A stretch of DNA of 64,000 nt from positions 310,001 through 374,000 of the forward strand of contig NZ_FMCX01000003.1 of the NCBI RefSeq assembly GCF_900091555.1, written 5' to 3'. A model generated the notes under the pieces. The model was not told the DNA's origin, ran no database searches, and saw only the letters and a program-made list of their open reading frames with translations. The stretch is from Micromonospora mirobrigensis (lineage in GTDB: Bacteria; Actinomycetota; Actinomycetes; Mycobacteriales; Micromonosporaceae). A program made the position numbers and the translations under genes. Below are positions 41,597 to 50,752 of this stretch, piece after piece (position 1 is the stretch's first letter; the number at the start of each line of letters is the position of its first letter).

Positions 41597-42412
41597 ATGA
41601 CCGGGTACGCCGACGACCTCACCCTCGCCCACCTGCTCGCCGACCGGGCCGACGTCGTCTCGGCGGCCCGGTTCCGCGCCCTGGACCTGCGGGTCGAGGC
41701 CAAGCCGGACCTCACCCCGGTCTCCGACGCCGACACGGCGGTCGAGCGGGAGATCCGGGCGCTGCTGGCCGAGCGGCGGCCCGACGACGGGTTGCTCGGC
41801 GAGGAGTACGGCGAGCAGCCGGCCGGGCCGAACGGGCGGCGGTGGATCGTCGACCCGATCGACGGCACGAAGAACTTCGTCCGGGGCGTGCCGGTCTGGG
41901 CCACCCTGGTCGCCCTGCTGGAGGAGGACCGGCCGGTCCTCGGGCTGGTCTCCGCGCCGGCGTTGGGCCGCCGCTGGTGGGCGGCCCGGGGCGCGGGCGC
42001 GTACGCCGGACCGGACGCCGAGCACGGCGAGCCGATCCGGGTCTCCGCGGTCGCGGACCTCGCCGACGCCAGCTTCTGCTACTCCTCGCTGACCGGTTGG
42101 GAGGACGTCGGCCGGCTGGACGCGATGCTCGGGATCATGCGGGACGCCTGGCGCAGCCGGGCGTACGGCGACTTCTACGGTTACATGCTGCTGGCCGAGG
42201 GGGCACTGGACGTGATGGTGGAGCCGGAACTGTCGCTCTGGGACGTCGCCGCGCTGGTGCCGATCGTCGTCGAGGCCGGTGGGACCGTCACCGACCTGAC
42301 CGGACGGCCGGCCCCGGCCGGGGACGGCGCGGCCGAGCACAGCGCGATCGCCACCAACGGGCGCCTGCACGCCGACATCCTGTCCCGGCTCGGTCGGCCG
42401 ACCGCGCGCTGA
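41597..42412 (+). CDS. hisN: Histidinol-phosphatase (inositol-monophosphatase fold)
   Basis: 271 residues. Metal site residues are visible as DGLLGEEYGE, WIVDPIDGTKNFVRGVP and the C-terminal LSLWDVAALVPIVVEAGG. The sequence resembles actinobacterial HisN, which releases phosphate from histidinol phosphate in histidine synthesis. A broader inositol-phosphatase activity cannot be excluded. Confidence 0.88.
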   Translation: MTGYADDLTLAHLLADRADVVSAARFRALDLRVEAKPDLTPVSDADTAVEREIRALLAERRPDDGLLGEEYGEQPAGPNGRRWIVDPIDGTKNFVRGVPVWATLVALLEEDRPVLGLVSAPALGRRWWAARGAGAYAGPDAEHGEPIRVSAVADLADASFCYSSLTGWEDVGRLDAMLGIMRDAWRSRAYGDFYGYMLLAEGALDVMVEPELSLWDVAALVPIVVEAGGTVTDLTGRPAPAGDGAAEHSAIATNGRLHADILSRLGRPTAR

Positions 42413-42427
42413 GGCCCCGGCACCCTC

Positions 42428-42433
42428 TATCCT
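42428..42433 (+). promoter_or_regulatory. -10 element for a leaderless DMT-like gene
   Basis: TATCCT ends six bases before the GTG at 42440. Confidence 0.5.
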
Positions 42434-42439
42434 CGCCAG

Positions 42440-43330
42440 GTGGTGTCCTCCGGTTGGTACTTCCTGGCGGCGATGATCGTCGCGTACGGCGTGGCCAACC
42501 TGCTCCAGTCGGTGGCCGCGGCCCGCACGACGGTGCACCACACCTTCGACCCCGGGCTGCTGCTGCGGCTGGCCGTGCACCGGACGTACCTGATCGGCCT
42601 GGCCTGCCAGGTGACCGGCTTCGTGCTGGCCTTCCTGGCCCGACGCGACCTGCCGCTGTTCCTGGTCCAGGCGAGCGTCGCGGCCGGGCTGGGGGTCACC
42701 GCGATCCTCGGTGTGCTGCTGCTGAAGTGGCGGCTACCGGCGGCGGAGGTGGCGCTGCTGGTGCTGCTCTTCGCCGGGATCACCGCGCTGGTGCTGGCCG
42801 CCGAGCCGGCGCACTCGAAGCAGCTGGGGGCGATCGCCCTGGTCGCCCTGGCCGCCGCCCTCGCGCTGATCGCGGTGCTCGGCTTCTTCGCGGTACGCCT
42901 GCACGGCGCCCTGGGCTCGGTGGTGCTGGGTTCGCTGGCCGGGATGGCCTTCTCGGCCGCCGCGGTGGCCGCCCGGCCGCTCGCCTCCGCGCCCTCGGTG
43001 GAGGCGTTCCTCGTCGACCCGCTGCTCTACCTGCTGGTCGCCCACTCGATCGTGGGGCAGCTGCTGCTCGGCCTGGCCATGCAGCGCGGCTCCACCACGG
43101 CGGCCGTCGCCGCGATGGACGCCGCCGGGGCGGTGCCTGCCGCGATCGTCGGCCTGCTGCTGCTCAACGACCGGATCTGGCCCGGCCGGGAGTGGCTGGC
43201 GGCGGGCGGCTTCCTGGTCACCCTGGTCGCGGTGATCGGCCTGACCAGGTACGCCGAGCCGCAGCCCCACCGGCCGACGGCCCGGGAGGCCGCGATGGCC
43301 GGCGCCGCGGCGGTCCGCCCGCCACGCTGA
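42440..43330 (+). CDS. DMT/EamA-like integral membrane protein
   Basis: 296 residues with about nine to ten hydrophobic helices, for example WYFLAAMIVAYGVANLL, AAEVALLVLLFAGITALVL and AAGGFLVTLVAVIGL. Two similar halves and the WPGREWLAAGGF segment near the end recall the drug/metabolite transporter superfamily. The substrate is unknown. It ends eight bases before the convergent GT4 gene, with no room for a separate terminator. Confidence 0.75.
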   Translation: MVSSGWYFLAAMIVAYGVANLLQSVAAARTTVHHTFDPGLLLRLAVHRTYLIGLACQVTGFVLAFLARRDLPLFLVQASVAAGLGVTAILGVLLLKWRLPAAEVALLVLLFAGITALVLAAEPAHSKQLGAIALVALAAALALIAVLGFFAVRLHGALGSVVLGSLAGMAFSAAAVAARPLASAPSVEAFLVDPLLYLLVAHSIVGQLLLGLAMQRGSTTAAVAAMDAAGAVPAAIVGLLLLNDRIWPGREWLAAGGFLVTLVAVIGLTRYAEPQPHRPTAREAAMAGAAAVRPPR

Positions 43331-43337
43331 CCGGCGC

Positions 43338-44615
43338 TCAGGCCGCCTCGACGGTCTTCGGCTCGGCCTCGACGGTGACCTCTCCGACGGCCTCGTCGAC
43401 GGTCTCCTCGACGGTCTTCCCGACCGCCGGGCCACGACGGCCGATCACCCGCTCGTAGAGGCGCTCCAGCGCGCTCGCCGTCCGTTCCCAGGTGTAGCTG
43501 CACCGGACCCGGTCCACCGCGGCGTGCCCGTACGCGAACCGCCCGGCGTTGTCGGCGAGCAGCCGCCGCAGGGTGACCCCGAGGGTCCGCACGTCGCCCG
43601 GGGGGACCAGCCGCCCGGTGACCTCGTCGACCACCGCGTCGGCGATGCCGCCCATGGCGTAGCCGACCACCGGCACACCGCAGGCCATCGCCTCCAGCGA
43701 CACCCGCCCGGCGGAGGAGTAGTGCGGGGTGCAGGCGACCACGTCGGCCGAGCGGTACCAGGTGGCCATCTGGTCGTGCGGGACCGCCCCGACGAGCTTC
43801 ACCTGGTCGGCGACGCCGGCCCGCTGGGCCAGCTCGCGCAGCCGGCGGGCCTCGGAGTGGTTGGCCAGCTGCTCGGCCGGCGGTCCGCCGGCGATCACCA
43901 GCTCGGCGTCCCCGACCAGTCGCATCGCCCGGATCAGGTCCTCGTGCCCGTGTCCGGGGGTCAGGCCGCCGACGGAGAGGATCCGGGGCCGCTGGTCGCG
44001 GGGGGCGGCCTCCCCGTCGGGGTGGAACGCCTCGGTGTCCACCCCGGTGGGCACCATCGCCACCGAGGTGCGTTGCAGGCCCATCCGGGTCAGCTCGTCG
44101 ACCTCGTCGTTGCACTGGGCGACCGCGACGTCCACCGCCCGGGTCAGCGCCCGCTCCAGCGGGATCCGCTCCCCCGGCCCGTCGTACTCGCGACCGAGGT
44201 GGCGCAGCTGCTCGACGCCGAGGGAGTGGAAGGTCTGCACCACCGGGATGTCGGTGGCCCGCACGGCGTGCGCCGCGGCCAGGCCGCCGATCCAGTAGTG
44301 CCCGTGCACCACCTCGGGCCGCCAGTCGCCGGCCCAGCGGTCGGCCAGCCAGCGGCCGTACTCGGCGACGTAGGGCACCAGCTCGGCGGTGGGGGTGGGG
44401 GCGGCCGGTCCGACCGGCACCCGTTCCACCCGGTAGCCGTTCTGCTCGGCGGTGGGCGGCAGCCCCGGCTCGTCGAGCCGCTCGTACACCCGGACCTCAT
44501 GCCCTCGTTCCGCCAGCTCCGCCGCGACCCGCGCGATGTGCTGATGGGTACCGACGGCAGGGCCGTCGACATGCCTGGACGGGCCGGCGTGTGCGCACAC
44601 TAGGCCGACGCGCAT
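43338..44615 (-). CDS. Glycosyltransferase family 4
   Basis: 425 residues, GT-B fold. N-terminal acceptor domain (VDGPAVGTHQHIARVAAELAERGHEVRVY); C-terminal donor domain with ILSVGGLTPGHGHEDLIRAM and the E-x7-E-type EAMACGVPVVGYAMGGI. The acidic Val/Glu-rich tail of about 30 residues is unusual and repetitive (VEETVDEAVGEVTVEAE). It resembles GT4 enzymes that transfer mannose, GlcNAc or similar; the acceptor is unclear. The ATG at 44615 follows GGAGGTG. Confidence 0.88.
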   Translation of the reverse strand: MRVGLVCAHAGPSRHVDGPAVGTHQHIARVAAELAERGHEVRVYERLDEPGLPPTAEQNGYRVERVPVGPAAPTPTAELVPYVAEYGRWLADRWAGDWRPEVVHGHYWIGGLAAAHAVRATDIPVVQTFHSLGVEQLRHLGREYDGPGERIPLERALTRAVDVAVAQCNDEVDELTRMGLQRTSVAMVPTGVDTEAFHPDGEAAPRDQRPRILSVGGLTPGHGHEDLIRAMRLVGDAELVIAGGPPAEQLANHSEARRLRELAQRAGVADQVKLVGAVPHDQMATWYRSADVVACTPHYSSAGRVSLEAMACGVPVVGYAMGGIADAVVDEVTGRLVPPGDVRTLGVTLRRLLADNAGRFAYGHAAVDRVRCSYTWERTASALERLYERVIGRRGPAVGKTVEETVDEAVGEVTVEAEPKTVEAA

Positions 44616-44836
44616 GGTGCACCTCCATGCGATTGACGAGCGGTGGTCTCCCCGGTCAGAGGGTCCCATTAACCAGGGCCCGTCGAGCCGAAACATGACA
44701 ACTCGGGACCGACCCGGTGGCGTCCGGCACTTCGATCTTGAGGGGTCCGATCACCCCGGCCCGGCAGTCCGAATTCGGTCATGATCGGTTGGTGGCGATC
44801 CGCATGACCTGCCACGGGCGGGGGTACCGAACCGGA

Positions 44837-45832
44837 ATGCCACTGACCCGCAGTCTCTCCGACGCCACCGTGGTGATCACGGGGGCTTCCGGTGGCATCG
44901 GCGCGGCCACCGCGTACGCGCTCGCCCGCCGCGGCGCCGACGTGGTGCTGGCCGCCCGCACCGAGCCCGCGCTGCGGGTGGTCGCCGAACGCTGCCACGA
45001 GCTGGGCGCCCGGACCCTGGTCGTACCCACCGACATCACCGACCCGGTCGAGGTCGACCGGCTCGCCGAGCGGGCCGTCGCCGCCTTCGGCCGGATCGAC
45101 GCCTGGGTGAACAACGCCGCGGTGAGCGCGGTGGGCCTCTTCGACGAGATCCCGGTGCCGGAGTTCCGCCGGGTGGTGGAGGTCAACCTGCTCGGCACCG
45201 TGCACGGGGTGCGCGCGGCGCTGCCCCACCTGGCCGCCGCCGGCGGCGGGGTGGTGGTCAACAACGCCTCCGTGCTCGCCGAGGTGGCGATGCCGTACCA
45301 GTCGGCGTACAACGCCACCAAGCACGCCGTGCGGGGGTTCGCCGACACCGTGCGGCAGGAGCTGCGACTGACCGGCCGGGGCGCCATCTCGATCTGCACG
45401 GTCCTGCCGGCCACCATCGACACCCCGTTCTTCCGGCACGCCGCCAACCACACCGGCCGCGAGCTGGTGCCGCCACCGCCGGTCTACCCCCCGGAGCTGG
45501 TGGCGGAGACCATCGTCCGGCTGCTGCGCCGGCCGAAGCGGGAGGCGTACGCCGGCGGCGCGGCCCGGCTGCTCGGGTTGCAGTGGCGGCTCGCCCCGGC
45601 GCTGGCCGAGCGCGCCCTCGGCTGGTACGTGCACCGCACCCAGTTCGGTCCGGCGCCGCGGCCGGACGACACCGGCAACGTGTTCGACGCCGACGGCCGG
45701 GCGCGTCCCGGCGGGGGCTGGCACGGGCGACGTCGCCGGCTGGTCCGGGTGGGCGCGGCCTTCGGGTTGGCGGCGGCGGGCACCGCGGCCGGGACGGTGG
45801 CGGCGATGCGCCGGTCCCGGGTGGAGCGCTGA
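44837..45832 (+). CDS. Short-chain dehydrogenase/reductase with C-terminal membrane tail
   Basis: 331 residues. TGASGGIG (15-22) binds NAD(P); NNAAV, the catalytic Ser in NNASVLAEV and the YNATK Tyr-Lys pair are present. After the SDR core (to about 260), a basic, Arg-rich linker (GWHGRRRRLVRVG) leads to an Ala-rich hydrophobic helix AAFGLAAAGTAAGTVAAM, possibly a membrane anchor. The substrate is unknown. The start is the first ATG with an intact nucleotide-binding strand. The 221-base gap before it has no clear promoter. Confidence 0.88.
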   Translation: MPLTRSLSDATVVITGASGGIGAATAYALARRGADVVLAARTEPALRVVAERCHELGARTLVVPTDITDPVEVDRLAERAVAAFGRIDAWVNNAAVSAVGLFDEIPVPEFRRVVEVNLLGTVHGVRAALPHLAAAGGGVVVNNASVLAEVAMPYQSAYNATKHAVRGFADTVRQELRLTGRGAISICTVLPATIDTPFFRHAANHTGRELVPPPPVYPPELVAETIVRLLRRPKREAYAGGAARLLGLQWRLAPALAERALGWYVHRTQFGPAPRPDDTGNVFDADGRARPGGGWHGRRRRLVRVGAAFGLAAAGTAAGTVAAMRRSRVER

Positions 45833-46623
45833 TGAGACCGGCCGAGCGGCCGGATGCGAGTCGGGGCCCGGACATGCACAATGGGGCGATCATGCCGACG
45901 GACGCGCCCTACCTGGTGGAGACGGACGGTTCGTCCGTGGTCCTCCACGTGGTCGGCGCGCTGGACGCGACGGCCGTCCCGGCGGTGCGGGACGCCCTGC
46001 TGACCCGGCTCTCCCAGGGCTCCGCTCCGGTCGTCGTCGACTTCTCCGACGTCCGGTCCGCGGGCCCCACGGTGCACTCGGTGGTCGCCGAGGTGTTCCG
46101 GGAGGTGGCCGACTGGCCCGGCGCCGACCTGGTGGTCTGCGATCCGACCGGCGCCGCGACGGGCGCCGGGGCGACGGTCTGCGCCACCGTGGACTCGGCG
46201 TTGACCGTGCTGTCCCGGCTCCGCCGGGCGGAGGTCACCGAGGTCGACCTGCCGCCGGTGGCCGGTTCCGCCCGGCTGGCCCGGGAGCTGGTCACCGACG
46301 ACTGCCGGCGCTGGGGGCTGCTGGAGCTGGCCGAGCCGGCCTGCATCGCGGTCACCGAGATGGTCAACAACGTGGTCGCCCACGCGGGCACCCCGATGAC
46401 GCTGCGGGTGGCGGCCCGCGACGGCGCGCTGCACCTCGCGGTCCGCGACCATTCCACCGCCCGCCCGCGATACTCCGGTCCGGCCCCGCTGGACACGGCG
46501 GGTGGTCGGGGCCTGTTGTTGATCGACACGGTGGCCCGCCGCTGGGGCAGCAGCCCCGTGCCGGACGGCAAGGTGGTCTGGTGCGTGCTGTACGCCGAGG
46601 ACGAGACGAGCTTCCGGGGCTGA
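45832..46623 (+). CDS. STAS and HATPase_c domain fusion (anti-sigma system protein)
   Basis: 263 residues. An N-terminal STAS-like domain (about 23-115: VVLHVVGALDATAVPAVRDAL, VVVDFSDVRSAG) is joined to a HATPase_c domain with N-box AVTEMVNNVVAHAG, G1 VRDHS and G2 GRGLLLIDTVARRWG. The usual phosphorylatable DSSG of STAS antagonists reads RSAGPTVHSV here. It resembles partner-switching regulators fused in one chain. The ATG at 45832 shares bases with the preceding stop (TGATG) and follows GTGGAG; ATG 45892 is an alternative. Confidence 0.8.
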   Translation: MRPAERPDASRGPDMHNGAIMPTDAPYLVETDGSSVVLHVVGALDATAVPAVRDALLTRLSQGSAPVVVDFSDVRSAGPTVHSVVAEVFREVADWPGADLVVCDPTGAATGAGATVCATVDSALTVLSRLRRAEVTEVDLPPVAGSARLARELVTDDCRRWGLLELAEPACIAVTEMVNNVVAHAGTPMTLRVAARDGALHLAVRDHSTARPRYSGPAPLDTAGGRGLLLIDTVARRWGSSPVPDGKVVWCVLYAEDETSFRG

Positions 46624-46696
46624 TCCGCTCGGCGTCCGGTCGCCACCGATCGCCCCTTTGCTCCGCTTTCCTCCCGGATGGCCACCACCCGACCCG

Positions 46697-46720
46697 GTTA
46701 CGCCGGGAGGGCAGTGGGTA
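46697..46720 (+). promoter_or_regulatory. SigB/SigF-like promoter of the DUF5709 gene
   Basis: GTTA (46697-46700), 15 bases, GGGTA (46716-46720) resembles GTTT-N15-GGGTAT, the general stress type. The predicted start is only a few bases before ATG 46731. Confidence 0.35.
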
Positions 46721-46730
46721 GTGATCAGCC

Positions 46731-47303
46731 ATGCGCGATGACGAGTACCCGACCCCCGTGTCCGACCCCGAGGCGGAGGGCCTGCCCGACACCGCCGACG
46801 ACGACTCCACCGCCAACGACGACGTGCTGACCGGCCGGGAGGCGGACGGCCCGGAGCCGGCCCAGCTCCCCGGTGACCGCACCCCGGTCGCGGTGGACCA
46901 CTTCGGCACCACCGCGGAGGAGCAGCTCGACGGCGAGTCGCTGGACTACAAGCTCCAGCGGGAGCAGTACGAACGCCCCGCCGACGACCCGCTCGCCGGC
47001 ACCGTCGACCCGGACATCGCCGCCGAGGCGGACAGCGAGGAGGCCGCCGCCCAGGCCCAGCTGGACGCCGACGTGATCGACCCGGGCCCCACCTCGGACC
47101 CGAACTCGCCGGTCTCCGTCTACGACCACGGCCAGCTCGGCACCGTGGCCGACCACCAGGTCGGCCGGCTGGTGGAGCCGGACGAGGGCGCGCACACCGA
47201 CACCGAGACCGACAACGTCGCGTACGACGCGGGCGCGGCCGGCGGCGGCGCCACCGCCGAGGAGCTGGCCATCCACGAGACCCGGCCGCCCGAGGCGCAC
47301 TGA
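46731..47303 (+). CDS. DUF5709-type acidic protein
   Basis: 190 residues, very rich in Asp and Glu, with little hydrophobic core. The family segments LDYKLQREQYERPADDPLAG, SPVSVYDHGQLGTV and VGRLVEPDEGAHTDTETDNV are typical of DUF5709. It is probably cytoplasmic and perhaps largely disordered. Function unknown. It ends six bases before the convergent response regulator. Confidence 0.8.
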   Translation: MRDDEYPTPVSDPEAEGLPDTADDDSTANDDVLTGREADGPEPAQLPGDRTPVAVDHFGTTAEEQLDGESLDYKLQREQYERPADDPLAGTVDPDIAAEADSEEAAAQAQLDADVIDPGPTSDPNSPVSVYDHGQLGTVADHQVGRLVEPDEGAHTDTETDNVAYDAGAAGGGATAEELAIHETRPPEAH

Positions 47304-47309
47304 GGCGGC

Positions 47310-47969
47310 TCAGCCGTCCAGCCCACGCTCGATCGCGTAGCGGGTCAGCTCGACCCGGTTGTGCAGCTGGAGCTTGCCCAACGTGTTCTGCACGTGGTTC
47401 TGCACGGTGCGGTGAGACAGCTCCAGCCGCTGGGCGATCTGCTTGTAGGACAGCCCCTTCGCCACCAGACGCAGCACCTCGGTCTCCCGATCGGTGAGCC
47501 GGGGTGCCGCGTCGTTCCCGGCGTCCGACGGACCGGTCCCGCCGCCCGCCGCCAGCCGGCGGAACTCGCCGAGCACCAGCCCGGCCAGGCCGGGGGTGAA
47601 GACCGGCTCGCCGGTGGCGGTGCGGCGGACCGCGTCCAGGAACTCGGCCGGCGCCGCCGACTTCACCAGGTAGCCGGTGGCGCCGGCCTTCACCGCCTCC
47701 AGCACGCTCTGCTGCTCGCCGCTGGCCGAGAGCATCAGCACCCGTACCTGCGGCAGGGCGGCGCGCAGGCCGCGGATCACCTCGACCCCGGAGATGTCGG
47801 GCAGTTGCAGGTCGAGCACCACCACGTCCGGTCGGGCGGCCGGCGCCACCCGGATCGCCTGCCGCCCCTCCCCACTGGTGGCGACCACCTCGTGGCCGGC
47901 CTCGGTGAGATCCCGGGCCACCCCCTCCCGCCACATCGGGTGGTCGTCGACCACCATCACCCGCACCAC
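47310..47969 (-). CDS. NarL/FixJ-type response regulator
   Basis: 219 residues. Receiver with Asp8-Asp9, the phospho-acceptor Asp53 (VVVLDLQLPD) and the conserved Lys of GYLVKSA. The C-terminal LuxR helix-turn-helix reads LTDRETEVLRLVAKGLSYKQ then SHRTVQNHVQNTLGKL. It is paired with the kinase just upstream on the same strand. Start chosen at GTG 47969 because GGGGAG precedes it; GTG 47966 and ATG 47957 follow in frame. Confidence 0.92.
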   Translation of the reverse strand: MVRVMVVDDHPMWREGVARDLTEAGHEVVATSGEGRQAIRVAPAARPDVVVLDLQLPDISGVEVIRGLRAALPQVRVLMLSASGEQQSVLEAVKAGATGYLVKSAAPAEFLDAVRRTATGEPVFTPGLAGLVLGEFRRLAAGGGTGPSDAGNDAAPRLTDRETEVLRLVAKGLSYKQIAQRLELSHRTVQNHVQNTLGKLQLHNRVELTRYAIERGLDG

Positions 47970-47983
47970 GTCCGCGTCTCCCC

Positions 47984-49114
47984 TCACCGGCGGGGCCGGG
48001 GCACGGTCAGCTCGATCTCGGTGCCGACGCCCGGGGCGGAGTCGATCCGCACCGTGCCACCGAGGTCGCCGATCCGGCCCCGGACCGACTGCGCCACCCC
48101 GAGCCGCCCCTGCGCGGCGGCCTCCGCGAGCCGACCGGCCGGGATGCCCGGCCCGGCGTCGCGTACCGAGACGGTCACCGTCTCCCCCTCGTCCTCGATC
48201 AGCACCCAGGCCGTCCCGCCGGCGTGCCGGGTCACGTTGTCCAGCGCCGCGGCGGTGGCGGCCGCCACCTCCCGGGCCACCCGCGCCGGCAGCGGCACCC
48301 CGGTGGCCGGCATGGCCACCGAGACCGTCGCCGAGGCGTACCGGCCGAGCAGCGCGCACAGGTCCAGGTCCCCGACGTCGCCGCCGCCGGCCGAAACCGG
48401 CGGGTTCCCGGCGATCAGCGCCCGCAGGGCGGCCTCCTGCTCACCGGCGAGCCGGGCCAGCTCGCCCGCCTCGCCGTCCAGGTGCGCGCCCCGGCGCTGG
48501 ACCAGCGCCAGCACCTGGAGCACCGAGTCGTGGATGCCCCGGGCCAGCCGTTCCCGTTCCCGGGTCGCCGCCTCCAGCTCCACGGCCCGTTGCAGCCGCT
48601 GCTCGGCGGTCACCGCCAGCCGGGCCACGTGCCCGACCACCACACCGGCGAGCAGCAGCAGGATCACCCCGGTCACCGAGGACGGGGTGATCCGCTCCCG
48701 GGTGGCCAGGTCCGCCGCGCCGACGGCCACGGCGGCGACCGTGCCGCGACGCCGGCCCCCGGAGACGGCCCAGGCCAGCACCGGCCCGGCCAGCCAGGCC
48801 ACCCCGAGGGTGGGCACCCCGGCGGCGAGCGTCGCCCGGCCGACCACCCAGGGGCTGACCGCCAGGACGACGGCCACCACGGCGAGGTCGGCCAGGAGCA
48901 GCCGCCAGCGCCGGGCCTCCGGCCGGGCGTACCAGAACGCCGCCGCCACCGTCCAGGCCAGCATCAGCGCCAGCACGCCGCCGGCGGCCAGCGGATGGGC
49001 GTACCGGTCGCCGACGCGCAGGGCCAGCAGGACGACGTAGCCGAGGGAGGCGAACCGGAACACGGCGATCGCCCGCCACAGCGGGCCCTCCAGACCTCCC
49101 GGGGGCGACGGCAT
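47984..49114 (-). CDS. Sensor histidine kinase, HisKA_3 type (DUF5931-like)
   Basis: 376 residues. About five to six N-terminal helices without a large extracellular loop form the sensor; the DHp has LARGIHDSVLQVLALVQRRG (HisKA_3), and the ATPase domain has ALDNVTRHAGG and VRDAGPGI. This matches MacS-like kinases that pair with LuxR regulators. The signal is unknown. ATG 49114 is supported by CATCGT seven bases ahead. Confidence 0.9.
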   Translation of the reverse strand: MPSPPGGLEGPLWRAIAVFRFASLGYVVLLALRVGDRYAHPLAAGGVLALMLAWTVAAAFWYARPEARRWRLLLADLAVVAVVLAVSPWVVGRATLAAGVPTLGVAWLAGPVLAWAVSGGRRRGTVAAVAVGAADLATRERITPSSVTGVILLLLAGVVVGHVARLAVTAEQRLQRAVELEAATRERERLARGIHDSVLQVLALVQRRGAHLDGEAGELARLAGEQEAALRALIAGNPPVSAGGGDVGDLDLCALLGRYASATVSVAMPATGVPLPARVAREVAAATAAALDNVTRHAGGTAWVLIEDEGETVTVSVRDAGPGIPAGRLAEAAAQGRLGVAQSVRGRIGDLGGTVRIDSAPGVGTEIELTVPRPRR

Positions 49115-49121
49115 GGCCGAC

Positions 49122-49127
49122 ACGATG
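49122..49127 (-). promoter_or_regulatory. -10 element for a leaderless kinase mRNA
   Basis: Minus-strand CATCGT lies seven bases before ATG 49114. Confidence 0.35.
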
Positions 49128-49250
49128 CCACAGCACCGCCGCCCGCCGAGGGGCGGTGCGACCGGCGCAGGCGGCGGGTGCGGCCCGGGAAATCCTGACG
49201 TACGGTGGAAATGTCGCGAATGAAGCTGGAACCACTGTCCGGACGGGGCC

Positions 49251-49727
49251 ATGACGAATGCAGAGCCGCGCGCACCGCGTACGGTTGTGCCCATCGACTC
49301 TTCCCTCCTCATCGCCGAGGCCTTCGACCAGGCTCAGGTGACCGAGCTGCGACACTCGGTCACCTCCTGCGCGCACGCCGCCGGGCTGGACGGGCAGCGC
49401 CTCGACGACTTCGTGCTGGCGGTCAACGAGCTGATCACCAACGCGGTCCGGCACGGCGGCGGGCGGGGCTGGCTGCGGCTGTGGCGCGGCGGCGCGGAAC
49501 TGGTCTGCGAGGTCGCCGACCACGGCCAGGGGATCAGCACACGCCAGCTGGCCGACCAGAGCCGGCCCGCGCCGGACACCGCCGGCGGATGGGGCCTCTG
49601 GCTGACCCGGGAGCTCAGCGACACCATGGACGTGACCACCGGCGACGCCGGCACCGTCGTACGCATCACCGCCCTCTGCGCCGCCCGGCCGCAGCCGGCC
49701 GCCGGCGCCGAGGGCGGCCCGGCCTAG
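49251..49727 (+). CDS. HATPase_c ATP-binding protein (anti-sigma-factor-like)
   Basis: 158 residues. N-box LAVNELITNAVRHGG, G1 EVADHGQGI and G2 GGWGLWLTRELSD form a complete GHKL ATP site. It is an RsbW-like serine kinase of a class that is abundant in actinomycetes. No sigma factor or STAS gene is adjacent. It is convergent with prs: the two stop codons share CTAG at 49724-49727. Confidence 0.85.
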   Translation: MTNAEPRAPRTVVPIDSSLLIAEAFDQAQVTELRHSVTSCAHAAGLDGQRLDDFVLAVNELITNAVRHGGGRGWLRLWRGGAELVCEVADHGQGISTRQLADQSRPAPDTAGGWGLWLTRELSDTMDVTTGDAGTVVRITALCAARPQPAAGAEGGPA

Positions 49728-50662
49728 CCGAAGAGCGCGCTGACCGACTCGCCGACGTGGATCCGGCGCATCGCCTCGGCCAGGGCCGGCGCCACCGACA
49801 GCACCTCCAGCCCGGGCACCCGTTTCTCCGCGGGGATCGGCACCGTGTTGGTGCAGACGATCTCCAGCACCCCCTCCTGGGCGCTCAACCGGCGCAGCGC
49901 GTCGCCGGAGAAGAGCCCGTGGGTGCAGGCCAGCCGGATCGACCGGGCCTCCAGGGCGCGCAGGTGCTCCATCAGCTCCATCACCGTGCTGCCCTTGGCG
50001 ATCTCGTCGTCGAGCACGATGACGTCCCGGTCCCGGACGTCACCGATCACCGCGCTGATCTTGACGACGTCGTCGCTGAACCGCTGCTTCGCGCCGGCCG
50101 CCACCGGGGTGCCCAACATCCGGGCGAAGGCCGCCGCGGCCTTGGCGTTGCCCAGGTCGGGCGAGACCACCACCGTGTTGGAGAGATCCCGCCGGCGGAA
50201 GTGGGCGGCCAACTCGCGTAGCGCGTGCAGGTGGTCCACCGGCACGCTGAAGAAGCCGTGCACCTGCGGCGAGTGCAGGGTCATCGCCAGCACCCGGTCC
50301 GCGCCGGCGGCGGTGAGCAGGTCCGCGACCAGCCGGCCGCCGATCGAGATCCGCGGCGCGTCCTTCTTGTCCGACCGGGCGTACGCGTAGTGCGGCAGCA
50401 CCACGGTGATCCGGGCCGCCGAGGCGCCCCGGGCGGCGTCGATCATCAGCAGCAGCTCGACCAGGTGCTCCTGCACCGGCGGCACCAGCGGCTGGATCAG
50501 GAAGACGTCCCGCTCCCGGCAGTTGGCCTGCAACTGCACCTCGAGGCAGTCGTTGGCGAACCGGGACACCCGGGACGGGTGCAGCGGCACCCCCAGCTGG
50601 GCGCAGATCTCGGCGGCGAGGTCGGGATGGGCGGTTCCGCTGAACACGGCGATGTCACGCAC
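49724..50662 (-). CDS. prs: Ribose-phosphate pyrophosphokinase
   Basis: 312 residues. N-terminal [17 protein letters not shown], then [23 protein letters not shown], the pyrophosphate loop [14 protein letters not shown] and [15 protein letters not shown], the PRPP-binding signature. It makes PRPP from ribose-5-phosphate and ATP for purine, histidine and tryptophan synthesis. It reads as divergent from the commonest actinobacterial Prs, so a second paralogue is possible. GTG 50662 follows TACGAT by seven bases. Confidence 0.93.
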   Translation of the reverse strand: MRDIAVFSGTAHPDLAAEICAQLGVPLHPSRVSRFANDCLEVQLQANCRERDVFLIQPLVPPVQEHLVELLLMIDAARGASAARITVVLPHYAYARSDKKDAPRISIGGRLVADLLTAAGADRVLAMTLHSPQVHGFFSVPVDHLHALRELAAHFRRRDLSNTVVVSPDLGNAKAAAAFARMLGTPVAAGAKQRFSDDVVKISAVIGDVRDRDVIVLDDEIAKGSTVMELMEHLRALEARSIRLACTHGLFSGDALRRLSAQEGVLEIVCTNTVPIPAEKRVPGLEVLSVAPALAEAMRRIHVGESVSALFG

Positions 50663-50669
50663 GGTCCAG

Positions 50670-50675
50670 ATCGTA
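50670..50675 (-). promoter_or_regulatory. -10 element for a leaderless prs mRNA
   Basis: Minus-strand TACGAT lies seven bases before GTG 50662. Confidence 0.5.
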
Positions 50676-50740
50676 CGGTCGCCGGGCGCTTTACGACGGC
50701 CGTGACGGCCGGTGGGCTTCAACGGGTCGCCGCCGGCGGG

Positions 50741-50746
50741 TACGGT
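50741..50746 (+). promoter_or_regulatory. -10 element for a leaderless glpK mRNA
   Basis: TACGGT ends six bases before the GTG at 50753. Confidence 0.5.
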
Positions 50747-50752
50747 GCCCCC

